A DNA stretch of 64,000 nt, from contig NC_018198.1 in NCBI RefSeq assembly GCF_000219625.1, forward strand, positions 310,001 through 374,000, given 5' to 3'. Within the stretch, counting starts at the first letter, position 1, and every line of letters starts with the position of its first letter. This document shows positions 28,900 to 41,190 of the stretch, piece by piece. Source of the stretch: Zymoseptoria tritici IPO323. Its lineage: Eukaryota; Ascomycota; Dothideomycetes; Mycosphaerellales; Mycosphaerellaceae. A program made the position numbers and the translations under genes. The notes under the pieces were generated by a model. The model saw only the letters and a list, made by a program, of their open reading frames with translations, had not been told where the DNA came from and searched no databases.

Positions 28900-30190
28900 G
28901 GGCGACGGCTGGTGAGGGCAAGGCGGTCGCGTCGAGGAGGCGTGTGTATCCAGCATTCAGTCCATCTCTTTCAAGCTCGTTTGGTGTCCGATAGCGCTGG
29001 TCTTGTCTTGGTGAGGTTCGGTGCAGTGGTCGTTCGCTCGGTGAAGGCTCGTTCGTTCTGCGAGAGCGGTGTAGTTGTTGCAGCGGTGGTCGGTCGGAAG
29101 TCGGTCACCGTAACCATCGCAATGATGCGCTGAAGTCACGGTTTGACGGGCTCCGTGGAGCTTTGCATGTGGTAGTCGGTCGTTCGGCCATGGTTGCGAA
29201 GCCATGATTGGCGTGCGTGGCCAGCGTTCAGTCCATCCTTTGCTAGACGGCGCTGGTGGAGGCGACGGCTGTGGACATGGGCGGCATGCAGTGGTCGGTC
29301 GTTGGTATACCAGCCGTCCAGCACGCCCCTGCGAGGCAGCAGTGAACCTACTAGGCTGGTGAGGGCGGTGGAGGTGCTCAGATCGTGGCCGAGGCTACTG
29401 AATCTTTGATGCGAGCGGTGGCATGGTCGTTACGGTGTGATGAGGAGGTGGATGTCGTGTTCGTGGCACAGGAGACTGTAAAGCGGCTAGGGATGATGGA
29501 GCTCCGCGATGAGGATGCGACAACTCCACGACTGCCAGCGGGGTGGTGCATGAGATGGGCATTCGACTTTGCGCGTCCGTATTGACGAGCTGTCTCTTAT
29601 GGTGCTCACGATGGTGGATGTAGCTTTGACAATCGTATCGCAGTGTGCTCTGCAATAGCATGTATCCAGTGTTCGTTCCATCTTTTACTTAATGGCGCCA
29701 GTGCGGTTGCGCAGCGATATTCGGCCGTCGGCGTGTGTAGTAGAGTTCTGAATGGTGTAGCTACAGGGCAACCTTGGTTTGACCGTTGCTCTGCACTAAT
29801 GTGGCGCCTGGCGAAGGCGTTGTTGCTGTGGTAGATTGCGAGCGTTCACGGCATGTTGGGCTTTTGAGAGCAACAGCAGCGTCTGTGCAGGCGTGATTCG
29901 GGTGATTCGGGTGATTCGGGCCTGTGAAGGCTCGAGGCGGTATTTCGAGGGCGCGCACTGTGGCGAGGCAATGGTGCGGAAGTCGGTGTGCCATGGGCAT
30001 TTTGAGGCATTTCGAGCGGCAAGGTTGCGGACGTCAAGGCGGTATTCGGGCATGTGAAGGTTCGCTTCGGCTCCGGATGGCCGGTGCCTGTCCGAGGCGG
30101 TGGTTTATTGCTGCCTGCGTGCAATGGTCGGTTTGAGGCGTTGCTGCATCGAATCACTTCGCAGTGCTGCAGCCTTGAGGCGTCATGTCG
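28900..30190. repeat. Degenerate G-rich repeats; no supported gene
   Basis: Blocks of the type CAG.(A/G)TTCAGTCCATC occur near 28953, 29223 and (diverged) 29653, each followed by GGTCG/GTCGG-rich sequence. GAAGG(C/T)TCG.GGCGGTATT-type blocks recur at about 29925 and 30030. A perfect 9-bp triplicate (GTGATTCGG) is at 29893-29919. Plus-strand frames are Val/Gly/Arg-rich and unconvincing. Confidence 0.5.
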
Positions 30191-30231
30191 TTGTCAAGAT
30201 GACAAGGGCGCAATTTGACCCGCCGTACTTT

Positions 30232-30341
30232 CTTGTCGGCGCAAAAACACAGCCGACAAGCTTTGATTACTAAGCTTGTCGGCGCAAAAACCCAGCCGAC
30301 GGGACAAGCTTTGAATATTAAGCTTGTCGGCGCAAAAACAG
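30232..30341. repeat. Array of short hairpins, CTTGTCGGC / GCCGACAAG
   Basis: CTTGTCGGCGCAAAAAC starts at 30232, 30275 and 30323. The first copy forms a perfect 9-bp stem with GCCGACAAG at 30252-30260 around an 11-base loop. The second copy's downstream arm carries a GG insertion, and the third has lost it. Copies are joined by CTTTGATTACTAAG / CTTTGAATATTAAG, giving AAGCTT at the junctions. Confidence 0.9.
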
Positions 30342-31193
30342 TCGCATCCGGCTCCCGACGTCCTGAACGGACTGGTGTTCAAACGTTTGGCCGAAAAGAT
30401 CGTAGTTGCGGCGGAGCACCCTTTCGCGGTCGATGCAACCCCCGCCAACGTGGACGACGGAGCTTCTGATGAACCTATGGATATCGATTGAGTGCTTGGG
30501 TATAATTTACAAATTCCCTCGAGGGAAGAAGAACGCCAATATTGGCAAGGAGAGTGATGGGCTGAAGAGATCTGTGGTAGGACTCTGAGGCGGCATATGT
30601 TCAGCTCAGATAATAGAATCAATGTCCATTACTGACCATGTTTGTTCCTGTATATTTAACAGTATTGACATTGACGACGTTGTTAGGCGAGTGATACGAT
30701 ACGATGAAGCTGAAGGGTAGTTATAATTCCATGTTATAAAAGCGCAACGGTACAATTGCCAATTTTGGCGTCAATTACAATGTCGGCCTCGCTCGCAATG
30801 CAATCCCAGATATCCAAGCACCCCGCGTCCAAGCTACTACGTACTAGAGGTGTCCTTCAATCGCAACGCTCATGAACGATTATCTCGAGAAACTGGGGGT
30901 AGTCCTAAGGTTAGGTTAGCATGAGACATCCGGACGAATTTGGTCGACTCACATGGAGTTAGTTGTGCGAGCATTCGACTACTTGATCGTCAAAGTGGCT
31001 CTCCATCATCCATTCGGGTTGGGGGTGGTGGTCAAAATCTCGCGCTGATCCTCAGAGAAACACTTTTGTGCCACAATCCCGGGTGTCGAATGTTATCCAG
31101 GCATATGCGGAGATCGCGGGGAAGAATGACACGGACGCGACGTTCGCTAGTACGAAGCATATGGAGCGTCAGCCACTTTGCAGGCACTTCGAT

Positions 31194-31937
31194 TTAGATG
31201 CGAGCTCTGAGGGGGGATTCTGCGCCAATTGCATGGGCGATGAGGTCGTGCACGTCGACAGCAACATGTGACAGGAGATTAGGCTGGAGATCGATCCGCA
31301 AAATTTTGCCATATTGGCTGATGGCCACATGCAAGATCATCCCATCTGTTATGCCCAGGAAAAGGGAATGTCTTAGGCGTGTGCAGACACGGGGAGGGTT
31401 GAAGGATGCAACACATGCTCGATAACAGTGGGAGTGGCCGATCTCGGCGCTTGGGGTAGTGCCGACACCAGGCGTGTAGGAGCCGGGAGTTGCGCAAGTG
31501 GTGGAAGTCGATCTAGTAAGTTGGAGAAGGGAGTAGGAACTGCGGCAGTGCAGGAGCTCGAGGTGTTTGCAGTCGGCGCTTGGTGGTTGAAACCTGATAA
31601 TGCTGTGTTCGCTTCTAGCGGGCGTCCGCGTGGGATAAACGTCTGCACCGAAGGATAAGGAGTTTCTCCCGAAGGTTTGTTGCAAGTAGTGTGGGAGAAC
31701 GCTACTTGCTGCCAAATTTCCCCTCGTGAGTACGACGGACGTGAGCGTGCAGCTTGTTTGATCCGCATGCCTGACCGTACATGTGACATCGGACATTGAT
31801 TCGATCGGGGGTGGGTCTTCCTCGCCGTGCGTTTTGTCACGGGTGTAGGCTCCTCCGTCGTCCAGATTTATAAGCTCTTGCTCTTTCTCATTCGAGTTGA
31901 CATGACCTGCGTGCTCTTCTACATCCTCTGCCCGCAC
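31194..31937 (-). CDS. Weak candidate ORF, unrecognised
   Basis: An open 247-codon frame starting at GTG. The N-terminal part is acidic and natural-looking (NSNEKEQELINLDDGGAY) and the C-terminal part reads ILHVAISQYGKILRIDLQPN. Between them it is Ser/Thr/Cys-rich. Surroundings are poor in coding signal, so I keep this as a possibility only. Confidence 0.25.
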   Translation of the reverse strand: MRAEDVEEHAGHVNSNEKEQELINLDDGGAYTRDKTHGEEDPPPIESMSDVTCTVRHADQTSCTLTSVVLTRGNLAASSVLPHYLQQTFGRNSLSFGADVYPTRTPARSEHSIIRFQPPSADCKHLELLHCRSSYSLLQLTRSTSTTCATPGSYTPGVGTTPSAEIGHSHCYRACVASFNPPRVCTRLRHSLFLGITDGMILHVAISQYGKILRIDLQPNLLSHVAVDVHDLIAHAIGAESPLRARI

Positions 31938-31939
31938 GA

Positions 31940-34900
31940 GGTGCGACTGAAGATCATTATCTCATACAGCGTTTGCACCTGCTTTGACGTATAGCTGGCG
32001 CTTGTCTGTTGGCGCGTAGGAGGAATCGTTCTTCGGCTGCGTCAAATTGCGCTCATTCGTCGTTGCCTTTCCTCGTTGCGGTTTGGCGCGCCGTGGGCTG
32101 CAGTGTTCTGCTAAGCATTCGGAGCGGTGGCAATTTGTTCTTGCGATTGTGCGAAGCGTCCTTTCCTCTGGCGTATGTGGTCTCGCGTTTATAGTGCTTG
32201 CTCGGTAGCTGCCTGCACACGGCTGTTATCAAACCTGCATCGGCATTGTCGGCTTAGTTTGGCTTGCCTATCGCCGGGGCCTTCTTTGCTCGGGCAGGAT
32301 GCTCGCGGGAGTGCCAGGTGCGTGCGATCGATGCTGGCTCTGGGTTTGCTGCGGTCGACTGGGAGCTCGCCGAGCGCTTTGGTGTGAAATATGTAACACA
32401 GTCTGGTGTGTAGTTCTGGGAGGAGTGTGGACTTGGTGGTTCGAAGCCTAGGTGAGCAGCTTGAGGAGACACGGGGCCTGAGTAAGAAGATAGCTTTTCT
32501 CGACGTCTGGAAGTTGGGCGCTGAAGATGTGTGTCTCGGCCAGGCTGGCGGGTGAAGCTTGCGAAGCTCAAAAGAAGCGGCGTAGAGGATAAGCGGAGTC
32601 CTTGCGAAAGGGTGATTGCAGTTGCAATGTGTACTGCGAGCGAGTGGTCGTAGTAGATGTAGGGCAAACAAATGCTGCGAAAGCTGAGGTAACTGTTTTG
32701 ACCGAACTGGCGACTGCCGCAGGCCAAATTGACCGGTAGCGGTCTTTCCGGACTTCCAAAACATGGCAAACAAACTAACTTCACACCTGTATTGCAGCAC
32801 GACACAGTGTAGCTACTACAGTTTTGAGTTGACAGAAGGACAGAATATCTTCTTAGAAATCGTCTCCGAAAGTGTCGCAGTTATCGTGCAAGAGAAGGGC
32901 GGGATGCTGACATCCTAAAGTAGAGGGCTTATTGCAGCTGCTCTGCTGCTTGTTCTGGAAGTTCGGAGGCGGAGTAGATGTGAAAGGGAAGTGCGACGTA
33001 TTTGCGGGTCGACCAAAACAAAGGAGGCGGTCCTTCCAGATCCTCCAAGTTGGGGTAGTCGGACGGGCGCAAGACCGATGTGCTGTTTCGGTAATGCAAG
33101 ACGAGGTTGTGCCAGTTCGCTGTTGAGAAGGTGCGGATGCTCGTAGTACGACTGCTCCCAGATGCAAGTTCCTACTGCCGTGTAAACAAAGCCAGACGAG
33201 GGAGGTGTGCACTAAGGTATAAACAATTGAGGTTTGGGGGTTCCGAAGGAGGAGCGTGTTCGTATGGTGCGAGAGTGGCTCGGTGCGTAGTAATAGTGTC
33301 TCTATCTAGCGTTCGTGTACTTAACGGGTTTATAGAGGGGGTTGTCGTCTAGTGTTGGGTGTTCCTTTGAGGCTCACGAATGCGGCTCTTGTAGAGCGTA
33401 CTCGTCCGACGTCCGGCGTGCGGCGGTCGGACTGTGATTCTGCGTGCACCAGTTCCCCGTGCGTACGTATCGTCGTTTGAACTGGTTCTTCGTGTACCAG
33501 GTACTCCGTGTATAAGGTTACTACTACTTGCAGCAGTCCCAGTCCTCCTGACATCCACAGACAGCAGTACCCGCCTCCACTGCAGTACAGATGGCATTAG
33601 CCCTACCAGCAGCACCATCACGTTCCGCAACTATCGCATATGCAGCAACAGCTATATACACCTTGTTCGCTAATAGTTATAAGCTCGCAGCCGCATGCAT
33701 AGGCCACACCATAACCCAATAGCACCTCCCCCACAGCAGACTTAGTCGCCCAGACCTGTTCCACCATACATACATCGTTATGCATGAGCAGCATCTCCAT
33801 CTCCCGCACCTGCGCCGCCTGCGATGACTCCTGCACAAGCCCCGTCTCCGAACGACAAGAGCTACGTTGCGACTGCACCTCCTCCTGCTTCACAGTGGCC
33901 TTTCGTGGGTGGCTTGTGTATGTGTGTAGTCGTCGTTTCAAAAAGAGGGCGAGATGACGGCGCAGAGTATCGGTGCAAGTAGAGAGAGCAAGCCTTCTCG
34001 TAGTAGTCCCAAAGATCCGTGTAGAGCTGTCTAATCACAGGATCCATGTCCTACTGATCGAGCTGCAAGGCAGTCTGTGCACTTGCAAGGTTGCCAGAAG
34101 GCCAATGTTATGCGTGTCGTAGTTAAAGGGTATCGGAATGAAGAGCTTGAGAGACTGTGGTCGCGGCAATTCCGTCGGAGATGCCAGCCGAGACGTAGGT
34201 CTCTTCCTTCACGCAGGAGTAGGTACTTTGTGCACTGCTGTCTCCAAACGCAGACTCCGTCAACAGTGTCGGACAACTCGCAGTGTCAATTAAGACGCTG
34301 GAGAGCGACTAGCTAGGGGTGCTCCCTTTGCAGAGCAGAAGCCATGTTCTGCTAACTCTCGAACACAGGAGAGTCTACAAATGAGAGAATACAGATAGCG
34401 AGAGGTGGATAGAGCTGAAAACACGACCGGATCGACTTCTATTGTAGAACGGGTAGTAACATGCATACTGAACTATTTGTGTATCTTACAACTGCGGTAT
34501 TTTGACTCGTGCGCTTCTAGACACCATCTGATCTAGTTAGCCTATAGCTACATTCAGCGCAGCTAGACCTCCAGCCCCAGGTACATGGCAGCGAAACCTT
34601 CAAAACAAGCTTTTTGGAAAATTCTAAATTTTAAACTTTGCCCCACGAATGTCTAGGAGTCTTCTATCTAGGTTAGCCTATAACCTTCAGGTGCGGGTTT
34701 AGAGCCTGTGAACAGCCTTTCAAGTGCTTAAAAGCCCTCCAGACGGCTACCCCAAACCTGGTACCTCCCTTGTTTTCACTTTGTATAGATAACACCAAAG
34801 CTATGGCAATGCCCTTGGAATAGCGTCCAAAAGAGGCCGGTAACCATCGGCGCTGCGACTACACTATATGTTCGAGAGGGCTGTTGCGTTTTGTACAGCC

Positions 34901-36350
34901 GAGGAGAACTGTGCCCGAGAGTTTGCTGTCCGGCTCTGTCGGCTCCGCCCTTGAAACATACTGTACGAAGGCTAACAGGACCATGTATGCACATCTGCTC
35001 AGAAAGAGAGTGGAGAGCGATCGGATGAACACTGTAGGAACGAGGTGGTCGCCTCGGCTCTGGCGGCGGCATTTGTAGCGGAGGTATCGCGCGGATCGAG
35101 CAGTAGTTGCAGTTGTTGCCGAACGCCTAGGGCAGTACGGGCTGCAACGAGCGAGCCAGTGCAGATAGACGATACATAAACTAACGTCGACCATTCTCAA
35201 GGTTAGGCTGTTCTTACGCGGCGTAATATTCTCGGACAAGGCGGCGTTGGCGGTATTGAGATTTGCTACAAGCGTTGCTGTACTTAGGCCCAAGTGCTTA
35301 CCTTAGGCTATTTGTCGTGATTGGAGAACAAAGGCAGCAGAGGAGGTCGCAGGTATGGGCAAGGAGTGTCTTACAGGGGAGGATTTTTCGTCCCGGGATG
35401 CTATCTTTGGAGTATAAGCGTAAGCCCTCACAATCATATAGTCCTCAACACTTGATGTCACAACGCTCTCGAAACACCAGCTTTTCCAGTCACCGCACAC
35501 ACCAATTTCGCACTTTTACCACCTACCACGCCCTCCAGTACCCTCACTACGACCTTCACGTTCCTCGGAAACGTTACAACCCTCATTAACGCGCGGTGCA
35601 AGCCCTCACAAACGAGAGAACGAAGGAGAAAGAGCTGGTGACAACGGAGGGCCGGTGAGGGCAGTGAGGGCTCTCACAACTGCGCGGCGAGCCTCAAAAC
35701 ACCTCAAATTCACGAACATTGGCCTATACCACGAACATGCACAATTTGAGCTTTTGCACTGCTCTTACATATGCTTTTGCGTCGCTCTCACCAATATCTT
35801 AGTGGTGAGGACGCGACGCGGTATTTCATCACAGGGATCGGCACTTCAGCGGTGATTGCACGCAAGACCCTGCAAAGCCCGCCCAGTCAAGTACTACTGT
35901 GCTTTGTGTGCTTCGTCATTTGGAGCTTGTGACGTCAGGATTTCAGTCTGATCCCCACTTTAAAACATTGTGGAGGCTTCTGTTACCCGGAATTTGGTGG
36001 CCTGAGGCTTCAAACGCGGGGGAGCCTTCGGAAGGTACTTGCGCAATTGACCACTCTCACGGTGAGATGAGTCGATTGCCTGTGTATTCAGTGATTCTCA
36101 GCGAGCCAGTCAAAGCGCTGGAAACTCTTTCATTTTCAGCTCTGTCTTCAGTCTCAGTCTTCTACACGAGGTGATTGGCACTGACCGGCAGCACTCACAA
36201 CGCAGCACACAAACCAAATACGACCGACCGACCGAACGACCTCTACACGCACGCCTCAGAGCACTGCATGAATGCCTCCGCGAGCACCCGCACGAAGGAC
36301 ATCGCAATCAACCGACAGATATTCCCGACTGCTGCAGACCGCCGACCTAT
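31940..36350. other. No supported gene; one hairpin
   Basis: Locally AT-richer sequence (34.3-34.8 kb) with no convincing frame. A stem of CGTCGC.CTCACCA against TGGTGAG...GCGACG lies at 35780-35818. AAGCCCTCACAA occurs directly at 35413 and 35602 and inverted (TGAGGGCT) at about 35664, which might be ends of a small decayed element. Confidence 0.4.
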
Positions 36351-36353
36351 ACG

Positions 36354-36863
36354 ATGAACCTTCAGATCCGCCCTATCAACGGAGAGCAAGATGCGAGGAG
36401 ATGGATACAGCTGTACAACCGGCAGCAGCAGCAGCACAATGTGAGCGCGGAGACGTGGATTGAGGAATTCGACTGGCTCATGGAGAGGCTGGCCAGCAGC
36501 AGCATCTCATTGGCCGAAGTTATGTAGTGGAACTGGTAACTTCGCATTCGAGGTTTTGAACACTACGACACGACAGCGACGACTGGCGGGCTCCGAAGAG
36601 ACAAGCAATCGAAAGCTCGGAAGCAACGCAGGTGTGGCTCGGCAGGACAGGCTTGACGGCTGAGCTTGCAAACTTCTGGCGGACCGGCAGCAGGACTATA
36701 TTCGGGAAGGAGCCGACAATAACACTCGAATCTACTGTTCAGAGAGAGTTCAAGCTTGCCAGCGACAGATCGACTACATTGAACGTATGCGCAAGGAAGA
36801 TCTAGCAGCCCATGCGCACGAGGACCTCCTTGAAGCTACCAAACTTCATCTCACCGGCTAGTT
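36354..36863 (+). pseudogene. Decayed ORF at the left of mobile-element debris, possibly gag-like
   Basis: ATG 36354 begins MNLQIRPINGEQDARRWIQL, then SAETWIEEFDWLMERLASSS, stop at 36527. Other frames continue with plausible coding (TAELANFWRTGSRTIFGKEP; IDYIERMRKEDLAAHAHEDL) to 36863. The organisation resembles an N-terminal retroelement gag but no zinc knuckle or conserved motif is visible; assignment is weak. Confidence 0.25.
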
Positions 36864-37290
36864 AATACCCCGAGAGTTAGAAGCGAGAGTCGCTGAGAAC
36901 CACCGCAGCATGCATCGCAACAGTATCAGTCGCAGAAGCCACTGTGTTCAATTCTCAAAGCGCCACGAAACGAGCACTACCGACACGACAGTCATCAGTG
37001 CTCCACGCTCGATGTCAGCCACCTTTCACACGTCCACGATCGACTGCCTACGACTCCAGCTCAGCAGATACCCTCACCGAAACCGACCGCAAGAGCCGCA
37101 AAGCCTTTATCGACCGCAGAGCCTTTACCGATCGCTCCACGACCGACCGCTCCACAATTGCCAGTGCGACCATCGACTGCACAGACAGCAGCAGCACCGA
37201 ATACAGAAGAGCCAGCACTACCTTTGACAGCAGAACCAACCACTACAGAGCACGGGGATGTGCTACAGCAGAAACCTTTGGCGGAGGGAA

Positions 37291-37296
<6 letters not shown>

Positions 37297-37323
<27 letters not shown>
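37297..37323. repeat. (GA)n microsatellite
   Basis: Uninterrupted GA dinucleotides, 27 bases. Confidence 0.95.
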
Positions 37324-37520
37324 CCGACAACATGACCGACACCGACTGCGAGACTGTACAACAGAAAGAGACAGCAAGCAGCACGAACGACTGCGACTCC
37401 GAGATCGACAGCGATATTTCCACCGACAGCCAGACGACCAACACTGAAGAAGGGATTGAGCCGACCACACTTATCGCACGGATCACCTCACCACCACCAT
37501 TACTACCACGAGAGCAACAC
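37320..37520 (+). repeat. Segment related to 48655-48920
   Basis: Shared landmarks in the same order and orientation are GACAGCGATATTTCCACCGA and CTACCACGAGAGCAACACCA (in the other copy CTACTACGAGAGCAACACTA). Both copies encode Glu/Thr/Gln-rich peptides (DSDIST, REQHQE). They are dispersed copies of the tail of the same element. Confidence 0.65.
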
Positions 37521-37799
37521 CAGGAGCAAGAGCAGAAAGAGACAGATATCAAGAACAAGGACACCATCACTGCCATCAAGATCCTTCACATCAACGGATT
37601 ACCAGCTTTCAAGATCATTCACATCATCGGATCACCAGCCTTCAAGATCCTTCAGTACACCAACTCAATGCACGCTCGCGACCGCCAGTGTCAGCTTCCG
37701 CCTCCGTGGCCACCACCGCTCCGACCACCACGGTACCGAAGAAGAATGAGACGCCTTTACCACTAGCGCACGCCCTCGTTAGCGCACACCACCACCAGC

Positions 37800-38330
37800 A
37801 CACGCCTTTACCACCGGGGACGGAACTCAGCCCAGAAGATCAAGTACGGGTGCAGTCTATCCTTAACCAGACGAGAACAGACCCTTTCCAGCTCTTGGCG
37901 GCGTGTACAGTCGAGGAACATTACACAGCCAGATGGGCACGACTAGACGAGATTCAGACATCTCTGCCAGCTTCGTCTAGTAGCGCATGCGCTGAAGCTG
38001 GCAGAGGAGGCCGAGAAGGCCGCGGCAGCGTTGAAGGCGGGAGATGCAGTGTTGGTCAGACGGTTACAGCAGGACCAGGAGCATGGCCACAAGTTCGAAG
38101 TCAAATACAATGGACCATACTTCTGGAAAAGATCACCTCATCGGGCCAGGCAGGAATCGTGAAGTCAATGCACGGCGACTCTTCATTCCAGACTTCGAGG
38201 GCAGATGGAAGAAGACAGTCGAAGCCGACCGCGCGATACAACTCAAGCTGAGAGGAGAGGGCAATTTCAAGAAGCATAACAAAGAGCGAGGGGCACAAGG
38301 CCTGCTAGGACCACCTATCCTAGACCGCCG
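37800..38330 (+). pseudogene. Ty3/gypsy-type integrase C-terminal remnant
   Basis: Three frames together give a pattern like the end of a retrotransposon polyprotein: ELSPEDQVRVQSILNQTRTD, an Ala/Glu helix, ALKAGDAVLVRRLQQDQEHG then HKFEVKYNGPYF (compare the 'GD.VLVR......KL..R..GPY.V' module after the integrase core). A shifted stretch, NREVNARRLFIPDFEGRW, follows. No catalytic core or reverse transcriptase was seen. Frames change at least twice within 400 bp, so it is non-functional. Confidence 0.4.
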
Positions 38331-39559
38331 CAACCACCTTGCTATCGACGACCCTAATGGGCAAGATCGTAAAGAGGAGAGTGATGGTGAGCCTGATCCG
38401 ATTGAACAGCCTGCGCGATCGCATGATGTTACACCAGATCGTACCACGCAGCGAATTAGGCGTCGGCCTGTACGCAGCCTCTTCTACCAATCGCCTGGTC
38501 GTCGACGAGAGCTCGGTCGCAGTCCGAGCAGGGAATTGCGTGGGCAGCGTGGGAGGAGAATCGCCTCTCTCCCGGGTCTAAACAGCCCAACCGATCAGCG
38601 CAGTAGAAGCAGAGGAGGAGAGGAGGAGAGGAGGACGAGGACGAGGACGAGGAAGACATTCAGCTTGATGACAAGGAGGGAGACATTCAGGTTGATGGAA
38701 AGGAGAAAGACGTTCAGATTGATGACAACGATGAAGACCCGATGGACATTGACCAACAGCCTTTGCGCGGCTCCAAGAAGCGCAATCGTGGTGTAGGGAG
38801 CGGAATGGGAGCGCAACTCGCGCAAGATGTTACCAGGAGCACAACCACACGTGCGAGAGCAAACATGGGCAGTGGGAGGAGATCGCAGCGACGAGCTGTT
38901 AAGCTTCGATCCCCTGCAGACGATCCTACCGAAATTGCCGATGATACCGAAGGCTCTCGCCCTGCTGGTCTCCTTACCGGTGCGCAGCAACACCTCACCG
39001 CCGTCGGCAGCACTCGACCAGGGAGTGTCCAATCGTCCGCGAAGCTCCCGCGTGCAGCAGATGCGACTTCCGACAGCGGTCTCCGAACCACTGGCGAAAT
39101 CGTCCGGTTCCCCGATCTCGGCCAAACTCCCCCAGAAATCACCCAGCCACCTTCGCAGCCTGCTGCAGATGCTCCGTCTGGTCACGCCAACGATGCTCAA
39201 GATCGCTACCTTGAGCTAATCGCCGATAATCCTCAATCCACCTCCACGGCCGCTGGGTCTTAGCTAGCTTCCGCGGCAATCGGCAACAATCAGCCCTAGC
39301 AGCCTCCGCAAATTATCTATTAGCCTGCGCAAATCGCCCCTGACCCTCAACCTACCGCTGTTACTATTGGTCCTCCGTCAGCTCCCGCCGCAATCGACAA
39401 TACTCAATCTTAGCATCCTGCACAAATCGCCCCTGACCCTCAACCTACCGCTGTTACTATTGGTCGTCCACAGCCTACCAACATCGCCGCTGGTCCTCAA
39501 CCAGCTCCCGCCGCAATCGGCACCAACGCTCCTGGACCTGTATCTGGATAGCGCGAGTT
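38331..39559 (+). other. Low-complexity acidic/Arg and Pro/Leu-rich frames
   Basis: GAGGAGGACGAGGACGAG-type sequence at 38610-38660 is followed by Asp/Ile repeats, then CCTCAACCTACCGCTGTTACTATTGG duplicated at 39348 and 39438. It could be the spacer of the adjacent element. No domain. Confidence 0.4.
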
Positions 39560-41190
39560 CGTCGAACTGGATGACTCTCCTAAGCCAGAACTGCCACCGC
39601 CACTACCCCCCGTTCTATGCGTTTACGATCTCACCAAGAACCGTCATGTCAAGGCGAAGTTCATGGGCAGCGAACACCGCAAGACCTTGTTCCTCGACAG
39701 AGTCAAATTGCAGTTCCCTAACAAGTCGGCTCCGGGACCCCGCGATACGTTCACCGTGGCGGAAACTACTGCCGGAAGCCAGTACCTGCTCAAGAACCCG
39801 ACTCCTCATACAGGAGGACCATTGTCCCTCGGTGACGTAGACACTATACTCCGCACAAACTCTCACGATGTTGCAATACCAACAGGCAGACTTCCAGACC
39901 TAGCTCGACCGGACCAAAACTTTCCTTTCTGACGAAGGTAACCGCAAGCCCCGAAAGATCCTGATGCAGTTATGCTTTCACGATATTGAGATGAAGGCTT
40001 ACCAGGACAACGGTACCGACTCCCGCATAAGGAAAAGCGAGAACATTGTGTTGATGAAGTTGTACGACGCCTTCAAGACGGACGAAGATGCCAACAACGT
40101 CCGCGCGGCCAAGCGTTTCTGGAACTACCTCTACAAGTTGCGCACTAACGATCACTTTGCTCTGATCTTGCTCTGCAGTAAAGATCTTGCGCGGTTGATC
40201 ACGCGGAATTTATTCCAGATCGGACATGCCATTGCATTGGATGCCGTGTTTCGGCGGACTTATGTCATGATCATGGACCGCAAGATCGATGAGAACCTGT
40301 CGATATCGCTACCGTCGATTACACATTCCTCTTGCGTTGGCAGAGGATGGCCGTTGGCAACTATTCCGACTACGCGAACCTGCCATTCGTGAGTGGCTAC
40401 CTTCCTCATCTCAACAGGTACAAGACACATGTCAACGCGTTGGCAAATGTCCACCCGGAGCACGTCTCTTGGATTCCGCACCTGCTCGCTATCGATCCGT
40501 TCCATTTCGCAGTGGCAGCCATGACGAGCGCTCAGGTCTCCGCGAAGAACGTCACCGCTGGAACCCAGTCCACGCCAACACTTGGCATCAATGAGAGCGT
40601 CATCCATCGAGACACGATCCTTGCTTTGTTTCGACGGGACCCAGACCGATGATTCATGGCCATGGCGCTATATCTCCTCTTTGAGGTCTTCCCAATTCGC
40701 CGCATCTTCGAGAAGGTCGATTTTCATGCCGTGGAGTGGCAGTCAAACACAGCGGACCCGCAAGACGGGAAGTCTGAAGATGCGTTGCAGTTCTTGGAAG
40801 AGATGACACTCGCTGTGCGAGTCCTCATTCTACCATGCGTATGAGGTCATCTTCGGTGTTCGATTCGATTCGGAGTGGAAGGGAAACCCGGCCTCCATCG
40901 TCGACAAATTGACCCAGTCGTTCGATGACATCCTCCGGATGGACGAAGACGACCTCCCGGATGCTGGCAACGATTACTTCCGCGTCGAGTGGGAGCGCCA
41001 TGCCGCAGAAGCCAAGTACCCGCAGCGTATGTGGCATGTTGTTTAAACCAGATAATACGACTGCTCCGCTAACAGGGCTCAAGCTGATAGCCAGGGGCTC
41101 GGCCGCCATGGACCTTTCGCGGATAATCTCAGCCAACAGGCACCGGATCGCGGTGGCACCGGATTTCCTGGTGCTCAACATCGTTTGAAG
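39560..41190 (+). pseudogene. Unrecognised long gene broken into at least five frames
   Basis: Reading successive plus frames gives continuous protein-like sequence: YDLTKNRHVKAKFMGSEHRK, FLSDEGNRKPRKILMQLCFH, DANNVRAAKRFWNYLYKLRT, LFQIGHAIALDAVFRRTYVM, LLRWQRMAVGNYSDYANLPF, GYLPHLNRYKTHVNALANVH, LYLLFEVFPIRRIFEKVDFH and DILRMDEDDLPDAGNDYFRV, ending near 41046 and perhaps further. It was once an ORF of about 500 codons with frameshifts and a few stops. I do not recognise it. It sits directly after a gypsy-type tail, as does another unknown broken ORF at 50.0-51.0 kb, though the two do not look alike. Confidence 0.45.

Noticed and set aside
28900..30190. Plus-strand Val/Gly/Arg-rich genes
   Set aside because: Frames follow the G-rich degenerate repeats and change with them; no start context, motif or continuity.
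30232..30341. CRISPR-like array (three short repeats with spacers)
   Set aside because: The repeats are foldback units with near-identical 'spacers', only three copies, decaying progressively, in a eukaryotic context with no cas-like genes.
37270..37450. Arg/Glu-rich 'RERERERE' protein
   Set aside because: It is only the GA microsatellite read in frame.
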